64,000 bases of DNA from CAVQCT01 sp964520865 (GCA_964520865.1 CAZFOY010000008.1:18317-82316); one strand, 5' to 3'. Positions 24,259 to 33,879 are shown, counted from the first letter of the stretch. A program made the numbers and translations. Notes: a model not told the origin generated them from the sequence alone.

Positions 24259-25188
24259 TCAAATAACACCGCTGTATAGAAGCAGGGCTGTAACAGCGGC
24301 CAGGAGTATGCGATAATAGCCGAAAAGGGTCAGACCCCGGTTTCTCACGTAAGACAAAAGCCACTTGACCGACAGCCAGGCCGCGATAAACGAACAGATG
24401 ATACCGGTCAGCGATGGGCCAATTCCATAAGCCGTGACTACCGCTCCGCCCAAATGCATCATTTCATACGAAGTCGCTGCTCCAAGGGTAATGAGTCCCA
24501 GAAGGAAGCTGAACTCCACTGCGGTCGCAATGCTCAAACCGGCAATCATACCGCCCATGATGGTAGCCAGACTCCGGCTGACACCCGGCCACATGGCCGT
24601 CACCTGAAAGAGACCTATAACCAGTGCGTGTTGCCATCTGATGCCTTCGGTCGATGTCACAGATTCTTGTCCCCGGTTGTTCGACTTGAAAAATATGGCA
24701 ATTCCGCCGACCAGCCAACCGACCACGATCGGCCAGGGTCCGAACAGGTGAGCTTTGATCTGGTGTTCCAGGAGCGGTCCAACAACAGCCGCCGGGAGAA
24801 ATCCCACCACCAGCATTATGGCCAGGCGCAGTCCCGTTGCGTCGCGACCGAGCAGCCCTCGGATCATTTCGAGAATGCGTTTACGATAGATGCCGAATAC
24901 GGCGAAGATCGCACCGATCTGAATTATTATAGCGTAGGCGTCGGCAGCTTCCCTTGCTTCGCTCGTGCGACTCATACCCATAATTCGTTCGGTCAGCAGT
25001 AAATGACCGGTTGAACTTACAGGCAGGTATTCCGTAACACCTTCCACGATTCCCAGTACCACAGCGTTACTCCAATGAAGATTCTTCGATCCATCGACGG
25101 GAGCTGCCGACTGCGTCGAATCGGCGGCGAGGGCAGTTCCATATTGGAGAACGACACAAATAGCCAGACAGGTTAAGATTTTACTCAT
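24259..25188 (-). CDS. uppP: Undecaprenyl-diphosphate phosphatase UppP (BacA) with N-terminal extension
   Basis: UppP recycles the lipid carrier of peptidoglycan and surface glycans by removing one phosphate. The family motifs are present: EGVTEYLPVSSTGHLLLTE near residue 50, and PGVSRSLATIMGG. About eight membrane segments are visible. Compared with the usual 265-275 residues it is about 35 longer at the N-terminus. The extra part looks like a signal peptide (LTCLAICVVLQYGTALAAD) followed by a polar linker, which is unusual for this enzyme. An internal start before the SNAVVLG segment lacks an ATG. Confidence 0.92.
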   Translation of the reverse strand: MSKILTCLAICVVLQYGTALAADSTQSAAPVDGSKNLHWSNAVVLGIVEGVTEYLPVSSTGHLLLTERIMGMSRTSEAREAADAYAIIIQIGAIFAVFGIYRKRILEMIRGLLGRDATGLRLAIMLVVGFLPAAVVGPLLEHQIKAHLFGPWPIVVGWLVGGIAIFFKSNNRGQESVTSTEGIRWQHALVIGLFQVTAMWPGVSRSLATIMGGMIAGLSIATAVEFSFLLGLITLGAATSYEMMHLGGAVVTAYGIGPSLTGIICSFIAAWLSVKWLLSYVRNRGLTLFGYYRILLAAVTALLLYSGVI

Positions 25189-25350
25189 AGCATGGTTCCA
25201 CAGCAGTTTCGTCAGCGATCGACGAGAGTTTCCCTTACTTCCATTGACTTCACCGTAGAAGCACGGGTGTCAGCTCGCCCTTACAACATTCAAAATGGCG
25301 GCAGTCACGGCACTATCAAAAAGGACCAAAGCCGAGTTATGCACGGAATA

Positions 25351-25380
25351 ACCGGTACGCTTGCGAAAAAGAGTACCGGT
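25351..25380. repeat. 8-base inverted repeat between the barrel gene and uppP
   Basis: ACCGGTAC (25351-25358) pairs perfectly with GTACCGGT (25373-25380), with a 14-base spacer that includes AAAAAG. It lies in the 236-base gap 25189-25424. The T-run on the minus strand is inside the loop, so it does not read as a normal terminator. An operator is possible. Confidence 0.4.
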
Positions 25381-25424
25381 CCTTATGTCCGAAATAGGCG
25401 GTGGTCATTATTATCACAGAAGAA

Positions 25425-26057
25425 TTACATCGTTCTGAAATCTATGCCGAAGAAGATCCCATCGTTTCCGTCGAGCTGGAATTCGCCGTATAGATTGATA
25501 TCCTGATTCACCTGCCACTGCACACCGCCGTTAAGTCCGAACTGAAGATCAGTCTTGCTGTCTATGAGCGGTGAATCGAAGCTCTTCCTCTCGAGTCGCA
25601 TATTGAAACGTCCGTAAGGAACAAGGGTGGTGCCGTTCGTCATCTTGAACGGGTAAGAACCGAGGTACTGGCCACCAAGGGTAAAATCCGAAAAACCGCT
25701 CTGGTTGTAATACTCGGTGAACGCTCCGGCCGCCATATCGAACGGACCATTTGAGTTGGCATCGACAAACTGATACTTGAAATCCGCTCCGAGAAAGAGC
25801 GAGGCATTGACGTTACTGTTGTCGATAACCCCAAGCTTGAGCCGACCGTCGGTGTGCGCTGAGAGCCCGTACGTAAACGAACCGAATGCCGAAGTTGCAT
25901 CGGCGATACCGACTCCGCCGCCGAAGTAACCGCGCCCCATTCCAATTGTCTGGGCCGTGCTGAGGGAGCCGAACCCTGAGCCGAGAGCATCGCTGGCATA
26001 GGTTGCAGTTCCGGCAAGCATCAGAATCGAAAGACTCGCGAGCAGTAGCTTCTTCAT
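25425..26057 (-). CDS. Small outer-membrane beta-barrel-like protein of unknown function
   Basis: The 210-residue product has a clear signal peptide (KKLLLASLSILMLAGTATYA, cleaved before SDALG). Alternating strands rich in Gly, Tyr and Phe follow (GRGYFGGGVGIADATSAFGS, FGADFKYQF-like segments, INLYGEFQLDGNDGIFFGI). This pattern resembles small porin-like or OmpW-size barrels, but it lacks the usual terminal Phe (ends DFRTM). I recognise no family. It lies upstream of uppP and is probably transcribed separately. Confidence 0.65.
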   Translation of the reverse strand: MKKLLLASLSILMLAGTATYASDALGSGFGSLSTAQTIGMGRGYFGGGVGIADATSAFGSFTYGLSAHTDGRLKLGVIDNSNVNASLFLGADFKYQFVDANSNGPFDMAAGAFTEYYNQSGFSDFTLGGQYLGSYPFKMTNGTTLVPYGRFNMRLERKSFDSPLIDSKTDLQFGLNGGVQWQVNQDINLYGEFQLDGNDGIFFGIDFRTM

Positions 26058-26352
26058 GACCTATTCCTCTCCTTGTTGGTCTTACTCCAATATCAGAGCA
26101 ATCTTAATGTCCACGCTAAGAGTGTCAACTACAAACGAATGCGGAAAACCACCCTTTTTGAACGTGACAACCGGGCTGAGGTTCCATTTTAATTATTAGT
26201 TGACAATCACTTGTCCTGGGAATTTTCTTAAAACGATTACAGCGTAGCCGAAAGTCGGCCATATTGTTTCTAATCGAGAACAGGATCCGACAGAACTTCG
26301 GGATTCACGCTGCCTCATAAGCAGAACACGATAATTTTGCAGGAGTAGATTG

Positions 26353-27921
26353 ATGGCGAAAGTCAGGGAAAGATGGGGTTCGAAGATCGGTATCATCCTT
26401 GCCGTAGCCGGATCTGCGGTCGGCCTGGGGAATTTCCTCAGGTTCCCGTCGCAAGCGGCCCAAAACGGCGGCGGAGCGTTCATGATACCCTATTTCGTAG
26501 CTCTACTATTAATCGGCATTCCTCTCATGTGGGTCGAGTGGACCGCCGGACGATTCGGCGGCTCGTTCGGCCACTCATCGGCGCCGGGGATTTTTCAGTC
26601 CCTGTGGCGCAAGAATCGTGCGATCAAGTATCTCGGCGTGTTGGGTATAGTCGGGCCATTCATAATCTACATGTACTATGTCTATATCGAGTCGTGGTGC
26701 CTCGCCTACGCCTACTACTCCCTCGTCGGACACCTCAGCCTCGGGACCTCGCAAGGGTATATCCATTTCCTGCAATGGTATCAGGGCGTTTCTTCGTCCG
26801 GCACCTTTTCCGGTTCGGCCCCCGGTGCGATCTTCTTCCTTATCACATTTGTGCTGAATGTATCAGTAACCTATTTCGGCATCCGGGGGGGTATAGAAAA
26901 GCTGTGCAATATCGCACTCCCCACTCTGTTTTTCTTCGCGATCGTCCTGGCAATTCGCGTGCTCACGCTGGACGCGCCTCCGGGCGCTCCGGTCAACCAA
27001 CACGCCATCAATGGACTCGGCTATTTATGGAATCCCGATTTTTCTGCGCTTAAGTCGCCCGATGTCTGGCTGGCGGCGGCCGGACAAATATTCTTTACTC
27101 TCTCAGTCGGGATGGGGGTGATCCTGACGTACTCAAGTTATTTGAAGAAATCCGATGACGTCGCTCTCTCCGGCCTTACCGCCGCGGCGACCAATGAGTT
27201 TGCTGAAGTCATCCTCGGGGGTTCGATTGTTATACCGGCCGCGTTCGTGTTCTTCGGCGCGATGAATATTCAGGCGGTGGCCAATTCAGGATCGTTCAAT
27301 ATCGGCTTCATCACCATGCCGCAGATTTTCGCGGGCCTTCCCGGCGGAGGGATCTACGGTTTCCTCTGGTTCTTCATGCTCTTCCTCGCCGGCATTACTT
27401 CATCGGTTTCGCTGGCCCAGCCGACAGTCGGATTTCTCGAAGATGAATTCAGCTGGTCGAGGCAGAAAGCGGTGAAAGTATTCGGCGTGGCGGCATTCAT
27501 ACTCTGTCAGCCGGCCGTCTGGTTCCTCCACAGAGGAGTACTCGACGAACTCGACTTCTGGGGCGGCACAGTGCTGATCGTGTTGGGAGCGACGCTTGAG
27601 GTGATCCTCGTAGCCTGGGTATTCGGGATCGACCGGGCCTGGGAAGAACTGCACCGGGGACACCAGTTGAGAGTCCCGAAGATCTTCAAGTTCATCATCA
27701 AGTATATCTCCCCAACTCTGCTGATCTTTATGCTCGGCTGGTGGTTGATTGACCAGTGGTGGCCCGTAATCACCATGAAGGGTGTTCCGGATGAGAACAA
27801 ACCGTACGTTCTGGGCATCCGTCTCGTTCTCCTCGGAGCGATCCTGCTGTTGATGTTCCTTGTCTACAAAGCATGGAAGGGACGACCGGAAGAAACCGAC
27901 AGCCAGGGAGACGAATCATGA
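26353..27921 (+). CDS. Sodium-dependent amino-acid-type transporter, NSS/SNF family
   Basis: The 522-residue protein has about 12 predicted membrane helices and NSS hallmarks. Helix 1 carries GIILAVAGSAVGLGNFLRFP, the sodium and substrate site with the unwound GSAVGLGN. Helix 6 carries FFTLSVGMGVILTYSSY. It should import a small neutral solute, often an amino acid, with sodium at the inner membrane. The start is the ATG at 26353, 7 bases after AGGAG (26341-26345); a TTG one codon earlier is less likely. Its stop overlaps the ATG of a tiny one-helix gene, forming a MetP/MetS-like pair. Confidence 0.93.
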   Translation: MAKVRERWGSKIGIILAVAGSAVGLGNFLRFPSQAAQNGGGAFMIPYFVALLLIGIPLMWVEWTAGRFGGSFGHSSAPGIFQSLWRKNRAIKYLGVLGIVGPFIIYMYYVYIESWCLAYAYYSLVGHLSLGTSQGYIHFLQWYQGVSSSGTFSGSAPGAIFFLITFVLNVSVTYFGIRGGIEKLCNIALPTLFFFAIVLAIRVLTLDAPPGAPVNQHAINGLGYLWNPDFSALKSPDVWLAAAGQIFFTLSVGMGVILTYSSYLKKSDDVALSGLTAAATNEFAEVILGGSIVIPAAFVFFGAMNIQAVANSGSFNIGFITMPQIFAGLPGGGIYGFLWFFMLFLAGITSSVSLAQPTVGFLEDEFSWSRQKAVKVFGVAAFILCQPAVWFLHRGVLDELDFWGGTVLIVLGATLEVILVAWVFGIDRAWEELHRGHQLRVPKIFKFIIKYISPTLLIFMLGWWLIDQWWPVITMKGVPDENKPYVLGIRLVLLGAILLLMFLVYKAWKGRPEETDSQGDES

Positions 27922-28043
27922 CAACAGGTGGTTGGATCTTCATGCTGCTTTCCTGGACTGTGATCATAAGCGTGCTGATTTTCTGTTACCGACGCAGCTT
28001 CGGCGGCGATAGCAACGCACAGGATTCGCAGGACAAGCAGTAA
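27918..28043 (+). CDS. MetS-type small subunit of the NSS transporter
   Basis: A 41-residue frame starts at an ATG overlapping the transporter TGA (ATGA). It encodes one membrane helix (GWIFMLLSWTVIISVLIFCY) followed by a basic YRRS and a polar tail (NAQDSQDKQ). MetS-family subunits of bacterial NSS transporters have this size, single helix and position; in Corynebacterium MetS is needed for MetP activity. No other feature explains a coupled frame here, and it ends 22 bases before a terminator. Confidence 0.82.
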   Translation: MTTGGWIFMLLSWTVIISVLIFCYRRSFGGDSNAQDSQDKQ

Positions 28044-28065
28044 GTCACAGAATCTGGCCCCGGCG

Positions 28066-28104
28066 ACGCCGAGCACTTCGATATTCTCGGCGTTTTCTGA
28101 TTTT
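28066..28104 (+). terminator. Rho-independent terminator of the transporter pair
   Basis: ACGCCGAG (28066-28073) and CTCGGCGT (28086-28093) form a perfect 8-base stem, followed by TTTCTGATTTT. It lies directly after the MetS-type gene and before the convergent SbcD-like gene. Confidence 0.78.
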
Positions 28105-28110
28105 GAGCTG

Positions 28111-29226
28111 TCAGTCTTCTTCGCTTAGATACGTCAGTGCCATCTGCCGGAGCTTGTCCGAATCGAATCCCTTGAGATCGATCGTTTCAAGAAACCTTAG
28201 AAACTCGCTGTCGAGTCTGCCGATCGCAGAGCGTCCGAATCCGGTCGATTCCTGGCCGTTCTTCTGTTTCTCGAACGAGATATCCAGAGCGAACGACTTC
28301 TGTTTGAGGTCAGCAATTACATCTGCCGGGATGGTCTTCAACGTCTCTTCAGTCACACCACTTACCTTGACCCGAACAATCTTATCGGAGCTGTCCACTT
28401 CGGACAGCTTATCTTTGAGCAGTGCCGCCAGTTCATCGCCGCGTTGTCCCCGGGCATCGATGGGCGTCAGGTCGACCATCTGTCGGCACTGAACCTCGTG
28501 GAAGTTGACACTGAACGGTTGCAGGATCACCTCTACAAACCCCTTGGGTGACTCCCGCTCCGATTGTGAGAGCCGTTCGGTCGACCCGGCATAGAAGGAT
28601 CGTTCGGCTACCTTACAGTAGTTGTGAAAGTGTCCTAAGGCGGTGTAGTCAAAACTCTCCATAATGTCAATCGGCAATTCCTGCTCTCCGAGATCGGCCA
28701 TCGAGAACTCAGGCATTCCGGCCGCGACGCCGTGCATGATAAGAACGTTGTGTCGTTTGGAGCTGTCCGGAAGGCACTTGGTCAATTCATCTTTCTGGAT
28801 CTGTGTAGTAAGACAATGGGGAAGCGCAAAGAACCTCGTGTCGGCAATGTCGAATGTCTGAAGCCGGGTGCCTGATGATATGAAGAGATTGTCGATATGC
28901 TTGTAGACTTCAAGAGCGGCCCCGATATGCGGCTGTTTGGGGGCGTCGTGATTGCCGCTTATGATTACAGTCGGAATCCCGGCCTCCGAAGCAAGGCGAT
29001 GGAGCTGTTCGCCGGCGATAGCCATGATCCGGTTCAGAGGGCGGACGACATGGAAGAGATCACCCGAGTGAATACATACGTCCGGCTTCAGCCTGATGAT
29101 CTCGTCAACCGCTGCTACGAAGCTGTTGATGATATCTTCCTGCCGCAGGGTCAGGCCGCTGGCGCCTCGCCGGGCGTGTCCTTCACCGGCCCCAAGATGG
29201 CTGTCAGAAACATGACATATTCGCAT
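28111..29226 (-). CDS. SbcD/Mre11-like metallophosphoesterase nuclease
   Basis: The 371-residue product carries calcineurin-like phosphoesterase motifs: SDSHLGAG (metal ligands D and H) at the start, IHSGDLFH near residue 54, ISGNHDAP near 94, MHGVA near 170 and ALGHFHNY near 198. The C-terminal part is an SbcD-type cap region. SbcD works with the SbcC ATPase to trim DNA ends and hairpins, but no SbcC is adjacent. The gene stands alone on the minus strand downstream of the NtrC-type regulator. The partner may be elsewhere, or the protein may be a stand-alone exonuclease-like phosphoesterase. Confidence 0.87.
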   Translation of the reverse strand: MRICHVSDSHLGAGEGHARRGASGLTLRQEDIINSFVAAVDEIIRLKPDVCIHSGDLFHVVRPLNRIMAIAGEQLHRLASEAGIPTVIISGNHDAPKQPHIGAALEVYKHIDNLFISSGTRLQTFDIADTRFFALPHCLTTQIQKDELTKCLPDSSKRHNVLIMHGVAAGMPEFSMADLGEQELPIDIMESFDYTALGHFHNYCKVAERSFYAGSTERLSQSERESPKGFVEVILQPFSVNFHEVQCRQMVDLTPIDARGQRGDELAALLKDKLSEVDSSDKIVRVKVSGVTEETLKTIPADVIADLKQKSFALDISFEKQKNGQESTGFGRSAIGRLDSEFLRFLETIDLKGFDSDKLRQMALTYLSEED

Positions 29227-29292
29227 ACAGGAGAATATAAAGCACCGACAGATGTAATGGAATCACAAAACAATATTGAGAGGAAGCAGAGA

Positions 29293-30723
29293 CTAATAGA
29301 TGTCGTAGCGGGCGACACGGTCTCGAAGCGTATTGCGGCTGATGCCGAGTGCCTCAGAAGTTTTGACCTGGTTGCCTTCAAAATGCTTCAGGCAGGAAGA
29401 AATGATGGCCCGCTCGAAAGCCGACTCCATGAACTGAAATATCCGTCCGTGGGAGCTGGCGATCAGTTTCGGCATCACCGGATCGACGATCTTCTTGAAC
29501 GTCTCGGTATAGTCTTCCTGGAGTACGTCGAGATCGACGTCGAGCTTGCCGGAGGTTTCCGTGAAGACCGGGAAGTCTTCGGGCTGAAGGGTCTCCCCTT
29601 TGGACATGACCATGGCCGTATGAATGTTGTTCTCAAGCTCACGAACGTTGCCCGGCCAGTTGTATTTCAGCAGCATCTGCAGGGCGTTCTTGGACACCTT
29701 CCGAACCGGCTGCTGCAACTGGTTCGCGAACTTCTTGGCGAAGAAGTCGATTAACAGGGCGATGTCTCCGCGACGTTCGCGGAGCGGGGGTATGAAGATC
29801 GAAACGACTTTCAGACGATAGAACAGATCGACCCGGAATGATCCGTCTTTCATTCCCTGGACCAAAGACTTGTTGGTTGCGGCAATAATACGGACGTCGA
29901 CATCGATCGATTCGTTTCCGCCGACTCGCTCGAACTGTTTCTCCTGAAGGACTCTCAGCAGTTTCGATTGCGTGAGCATCGACATATCACCGATCTCGTC
30001 GAGGAAGAGCGTACCTTTGTCGGCCTGCTCGAACTTACCGATCCGTTTGAAATAGGCTCCGGTAAATGCACCCTTCTCATGACCGAACAGCTCCGACTCA
30101 AGGAGTGTCTCGGGAAGAGCCGCGCAGTTGACCGAGAGGAAGGCGTTGCTTCGCCGATTCGAGTTACGGTGGATCGCCCGGGCAACCAGCTCCTTACCGG
30201 TGCCGCTCTCGCCGAAAATCAGCACTGCAGCGTCGGTCTTTGCCACCTGGCCGATCAGCTTGGCGATTTCTACGATCTCGGGCGACTGGCCGATTATTTC
30301 CCCGACCTCTTTGGTCGCGGCGGGAGCCTCGATCGTCTCGCCCGGAGCTTTCGGCTTGTGGTGGAATCCGCAGGCCTTGTTGACCGAGTCGATGAGCTTC
30401 TGAATCTCGAACGGTTTCGTGAGATACTCGTAAGCGCCCTCGCGCATCGCCTCGATTGCATTGTCCGTGGAAACGAATCCGGATATGACGATTACCGGCA
30501 TCTCCGTATCAATCTGCTTGATCTGTTTGAGAACGTCGAGACCCGAGAGCGACGGCAGGTTGACGTCGAGCATTACCAGATCGACATCGTTGTGTTCCTT
30601 CACGTACCTGCCAACTTCGAGTCCGTCCTCGAGAAATGCAAAATTGTATTTGTCCGGGTCAAACAGGTTGGCCAGGGACTGAGACAGGTCTTGATCGTCG
30701 TCTACAAGCAGTATATTCTTCAT
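29293..30723 (-). CDS. NtrC-family sigma-54-dependent response regulator
   Basis: The 476 residues contain a receiver domain (about 1-115) with the acidic pocket DDD at 8-10 and phospho-acceptor Asp53 (MLDVNLP). A sigma-54 activator AAA domain follows (about 142-375), with GESGTGKE at 171-178 and the sigma-54-contacting GAFTGA at 218-223. A C-terminal Fis-type helix-turn-helix ends the protein (TSEALGISRNTLRDRV). It should oligomerise after phosphorylation and activate RpoN promoters. No histidine kinase is adjacent, so it is an orphan in this window; I found no convincing sigma-54 site nearby to name a target. Confidence 0.95.
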   Translation of the reverse strand: MKNILLVDDDQDLSQSLANLFDPDKYNFAFLEDGLEVGRYVKEHNDVDLVMLDVNLPSLSGLDVLKQIKQIDTEMPVIVISGFVSTDNAIEAMREGAYEYLTKPFEIQKLIDSVNKACGFHHKPKAPGETIEAPAATKEVGEIIGQSPEIVEIAKLIGQVAKTDAAVLIFGESGTGKELVARAIHRNSNRRSNAFLSVNCAALPETLLESELFGHEKGAFTGAYFKRIGKFEQADKGTLFLDEIGDMSMLTQSKLLRVLQEKQFERVGGNESIDVDVRIIAATNKSLVQGMKDGSFRVDLFYRLKVVSIFIPPLRERRGDIALLIDFFAKKFANQLQQPVRKVSKNALQMLLKYNWPGNVRELENNIHTAMVMSKGETLQPEDFPVFTETSGKLDVDLDVLQEDYTETFKKIVDPVMPKLIASSHGRIFQFMESAFERAIISSCLKHFEGNQVKTSEALGISRNTLRDRVARYDIY

Positions 30724-30953
30724 AACCCTTTTTCTACGCTTTGCAGTACACTCGTATTATCGGCGGCAGTTGAATTTTATGAACAGACCGAGGTCAAAAT
30801 TTGCACGGTTTTCTTCAGAAAAACGGAAGATTATTCCGCGTCAGTCGGCGGTTTTCAAACTATTGGACGGAACGGTGCAAACAACGGAACCTCGGCGATG
30901 CAAACCGATGCTCATTCGCCGAAAGGTGTTTCAAAATGAGATGGAAAATTGAA

Positions 30954-31796
30954 TCAGTCTTCTTCGATAAGAAACCGGGTGGCCGTCCCCATCCAGAGAA
31001 AATTCACGGCCATATCAACGACAAGGCCGATCAATAGAAGCCAGTAAATCAACTCCGGACGGAACTTATTCACTATAGTGTCCTCTTGATTAATGAGCAG
31101 GTTCAACAGCAGAGGAACCACCATTATGGTCAGGGACAGAAAGAAAGCCGTGAACGGATGTTTGAGAAATATCTTGAGAGATTCCAGCAATCCGCGGGCA
31201 AAGCTCACCTGGTGCACCACGATATAAGGGATAGCGAAGAAGAAGAACGATACCGTCAGGACGTATAGAAACGGCTGAACCATGTTCGTGAAAACGTAAA
31301 TACGCCTCGGTGAACCGACCAGTACGGTATGAAGCATTCCCGGCAACTTGACGTTGATGAACAGGATAATTCCGTTAATCACCAGCCAGGCCAGAACCAG
31401 CTGAAACCAGAGATAGACTACGCCGCCAAACGTCTTCTCTTCTCTTTCGGTGACCTTGACAAATCCGTAGTAGAACATCATGGCCACGGCTCCGAGCACC
31501 GCACCTTCGACCAGGATCCCGGCATAGAATTTGGCCCAACCGAAGAAATACGGCAGGGTCAGGAAATGTCCGGGGTAATGGGTGAATCCGGTGGCGTAAC
31601 GGCCATTCACTATATGTATCCAGGGATTGATCAGTCCGTAGAAGATCGGCGAGAAGAAATCGTAATGGGCGTACAGAATCAGCCAGTCAAAGAGGAAGTA
31701 AAGGAACAGCAGTCCCCATATTCTCCCCCGGCCGATTTGCTTTATGGTATCAACATAAAGGGCGATGAACCTGTTGAGACCCTGGAACGCTGCCAT
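30954..31796 (-). CDS. Six-helix membrane protein of unknown function
   Basis: The 280-residue product has about six long hydrophobic segments (for example WGLLFLYFLFDWLILYA, LVLAWLVINGIILFINV, FLYVLTVSFFFFAIPYIVV and LLLIGLVVDMAVNFLWMG) and ends in acidic IEED. No catalytic motif is visible and I do not recognise the family. It follows the FN3 lipoprotein gene by 12 bases and probably shares its transcript, so a role in the envelope is plausible. The 230 bases between it and the NtrC-type gene start show no further gene. Confidence 0.7.
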   Translation of the reverse strand: MAAFQGLNRFIALYVDTIKQIGRGRIWGLLFLYFLFDWLILYAHYDFFSPIFYGLINPWIHIVNGRYATGFTHYPGHFLTLPYFFGWAKFYAGILVEGAVLGAVAMMFYYGFVKVTEREEKTFGGVVYLWFQLVLAWLVINGIILFINVKLPGMLHTVLVGSPRRIYVFTNMVQPFLYVLTVSFFFFAIPYIVVHQVSFARGLLESLKIFLKHPFTAFFLSLTIMVVPLLLNLLINQEDTIVNKFRPELIYWLLLIGLVVDMAVNFLWMGTATRFLIEED

Positions 31797-31808
31797 CGAG
31801 ATCCTCCC

Positions 31809-33047
31809 TTACGGATTGGATATTCTGACCGTATTCGAACCGGCAAATGCACCGTGACGATCGAAAACAAATACCCGGAAATAGTAGCTATTGCCGGCTC
31901 CGACACGATAGGCAAACGAAGTACCACCCGTTCCCGGTTCGTAGTCAATCATCGTGCTGCTGGTGTCCACGGTACTTGAACTCGACCGGTAAAGTCGATA
32001 AGCCTCGAAATCGGCATCGTTGGTCGTCGTCCAGTTGAACCGTGCCGAATCGCCATCGAGATACCCGACCAATTGGACCGGCAACGGCGGCGTGTTGATA
32101 TTCAGAAGCGGATTGGCTAACACCGAAGGAGCGTTGTTGCCGGCCTCGTCGGTAAACGAGCCGGTCACCGTTCCATCGAGCAAATTGGCATTGATCGGAA
32201 CTATGTACCATCCGGCGTAGATACCGTCGTTGGCAATGCCGTCCGGAGCGTTACCGTCGTCGTAGAGACTCACTCCCGAGGTCCCACTGAAAGATACTCT
32301 CGCCTGACCTCCCGTTTCTCCGGCATCCAGACCGAACGTTATCGTATCACCCGGGGTGAACGTCGTACCGGTCGGGCTGTAGTAAACAGAATCGATATTC
32401 GCGCGGGTATCGAGCGTAATACTGTCCGATAGCAGGGACAAAGACTCCACACCATCGGAGAACTGAATCCGTGAGTAAACAGTCTTGTTACCGTCGCCAT
32501 CCGAAAGCGCGAAACTCACGGTGGTATTGTAGCCCTGATAATTCGCATCGGGAAATGTCGAATCCTCGGAAAGAATAACGTCACTCGCACCTGTCGGCGC
32601 CGTGAACTGAATCTGAACTGTCCGGGACCGGGTGTAGCGGGCACCGCCGTTTATGGTGATTGACATGTGCGCTACTCGAGCCACGACCGCCCCTGATCCT
32701 CTCCCTTCCAGGCCGCTCAAGAGAACCGGTACGATCCGGAAAGCATACACCGTGTTGATCTTGAGATTCGTGAGCGTAATCTCGGTCGTTGTCGAAGAAT
32801 CGAGAAGCTCGGTCGGGATCGTATCGGTGGTAGACGAATAAACTCGATACTGGCTGAACAGGGATGAATCGGCAACCGTCCAGGTCAGTCGGACGGCGTC
32901 GTTATCCAGAAACACGTGAACATTGGTTGGAGCCTTTCCGACATCCGGCGGCGAATTCGTCGGATATTTCGAGTCGATATAGCGATTGCAGGCAACTGCC
33001 AACAGGAGGCTGACCGCGCATATGATATATAGAAATCTCCTGGTCAC
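31809..33047 (-). CDS. Fibronectin type III lipoprotein
   Basis: The 412-residue product begins with a lipoprotein signal (FLYIICAVSLLLAVAC; the cysteine is about residue 20). An FN3 domain with the pattern APTNVHVFLDNDAVRLTWTV covers about 35-120. A beta-rich middle contains a GTFTDEAGN-type bacterial Ig-like region. A second FN3 (PLPVQLVGYLDGDSARFNWT) covers the last 90 residues. Such proteins are typically anchored to the outer membrane and bind proteins or glycans. It sits between the PEGA protein (17 bases upstream) and the six-helix membrane protein in one tight group. Confidence 0.83.
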   Translation of the reverse strand: MTRRFLYIICAVSLLLAVACNRYIDSKYPTNSPPDVGKAPTNVHVFLDNDAVRLTWTVADSSLFSQYRVYSSTTDTIPTELLDSSTTTEITLTNLKINTVYAFRIVPVLLSGLEGRGSGAVVARVAHMSITINGGARYTRSRTVQIQFTAPTGASDVILSEDSTFPDANYQGYNTTVSFALSDGDGNKTVYSRIQFSDGVESLSLLSDSITLDTRANIDSVYYSPTGTTFTPGDTITFGLDAGETGGQARVSFSGTSGVSLYDDGNAPDGIANDGIYAGWYIVPINANLLDGTVTGSFTDEAGNNAPSVLANPLLNINTPPLPVQLVGYLDGDSARFNWTTTNDADFEAYRLYRSSSSTVDTSSTMIDYEPGTGGTSFAYRVGAGNSYYFRVFVFDRHGAFAGSNTVRISNP

Positions 33048-33063
33048 TTCGATCTCCTTCGGC

Positions 33064-33801
33064 TCAAAACTTGAATGAAAGCTGCAATCCGACGTGGGCG
33101 GGATCGCTCGACGGCGCCACGGACAGGCCCTTCACGAAAATCTCGCTCCGGTTGTTCGGGAAAAAGAACAGCGCATCGAGAAAGCTCAGTCCCCAGGTCC
33201 CGATGGCAGATCCGATACTGATACGCCGCAGGTTCTCGGCATCCCAGGCATCGTGCTGACGGCGCTGGAGGGTGGCGTATGACGTCTGCAGCTCGGTGAT
33301 GTTCCCGTATCGCAGCAGGGAATCGTACTCGTTTTTGGCTGTCCTGTATCGGTCGTACTTGATGTCGAAATCATGATCGGTGACGAAATACGCGGCCACC
33401 GAAGCGGCGGCGAGAAAAGTCAGCGCATACCCCTTGAATTTCTGGTCGGCGTAGCGCTGGCCCCATCCCGGAATAAAAAGGGATCTGGCTGCCGCCTTGA
33501 AACGAGTCTTCGGAGACAACGTAACGTTGACTTCCATCGGCTGGGTAGGATCGACTGAAATTCTGGTCCTGTACGTCTCGTACCCCTGCCTTCTCACGAC
33601 GACCTTGTAGTTGCCGATGATGAGCTGTCGGAATCTTGCGGGGGTTACTCCGGCCACCCGGGCCTCTCCTTCGAGCGTAACCTGAGCGCCGGCCGGGGTT
33701 GAATTGACGGTGAGATCCGAATTGAACGGACTCTGACACCAAGACGCCGAAGAAAGCGTCATCATTATCGTGGCAATGGCCAAAATCCGTTTCAGTACCA
33801 T
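33064..33801 (-). CDS. PEGA-domain protein with DUF5683-like C-terminal region
   Basis: The 245-residue product has a signal peptide (AIATIMMTLSSASWC). A PEGA domain follows at about 30-98 (LTVNSTPAGAQVTLEGEARV, then GNYKVVVRRQGYETY). After it a segment with SLFIPGWGQRYADQKFKGY and a hydrophobic stretch resembles the P-G-x-GQ-x-Y region of DUF5683-type membrane proteins. PEGA domains bind envelope components such as peptidoglycan or S-layers, but the role here is not known. It is the first gene of the FN3/membrane-protein group on the minus strand. Confidence 0.78.
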   Translation of the reverse strand: MVLKRILAIATIMMTLSSASWCQSPFNSDLTVNSTPAGAQVTLEGEARVAGVTPARFRQLIIGNYKVVVRRQGYETYRTRISVDPTQPMEVNVTLSPKTRFKAAARSLFIPGWGQRYADQKFKGYALTFLAAASVAAYFVTDHDFDIKYDRYRTAKNEYDSLLRYGNITELQTSYATLQRRQHDAWDAENLRRISIGSAIGTWGLSFLDALFFFPNNRSEIFVKGLSVAPSSDPAHVGLQLSFKF

Positions 33802-33879
33802 CTGTCTTCCTGAGTAACTGCTGACACGTCTTTAATTATCGGTGAAAATACGACATTCATAATATCAAGACAAGCAAAT

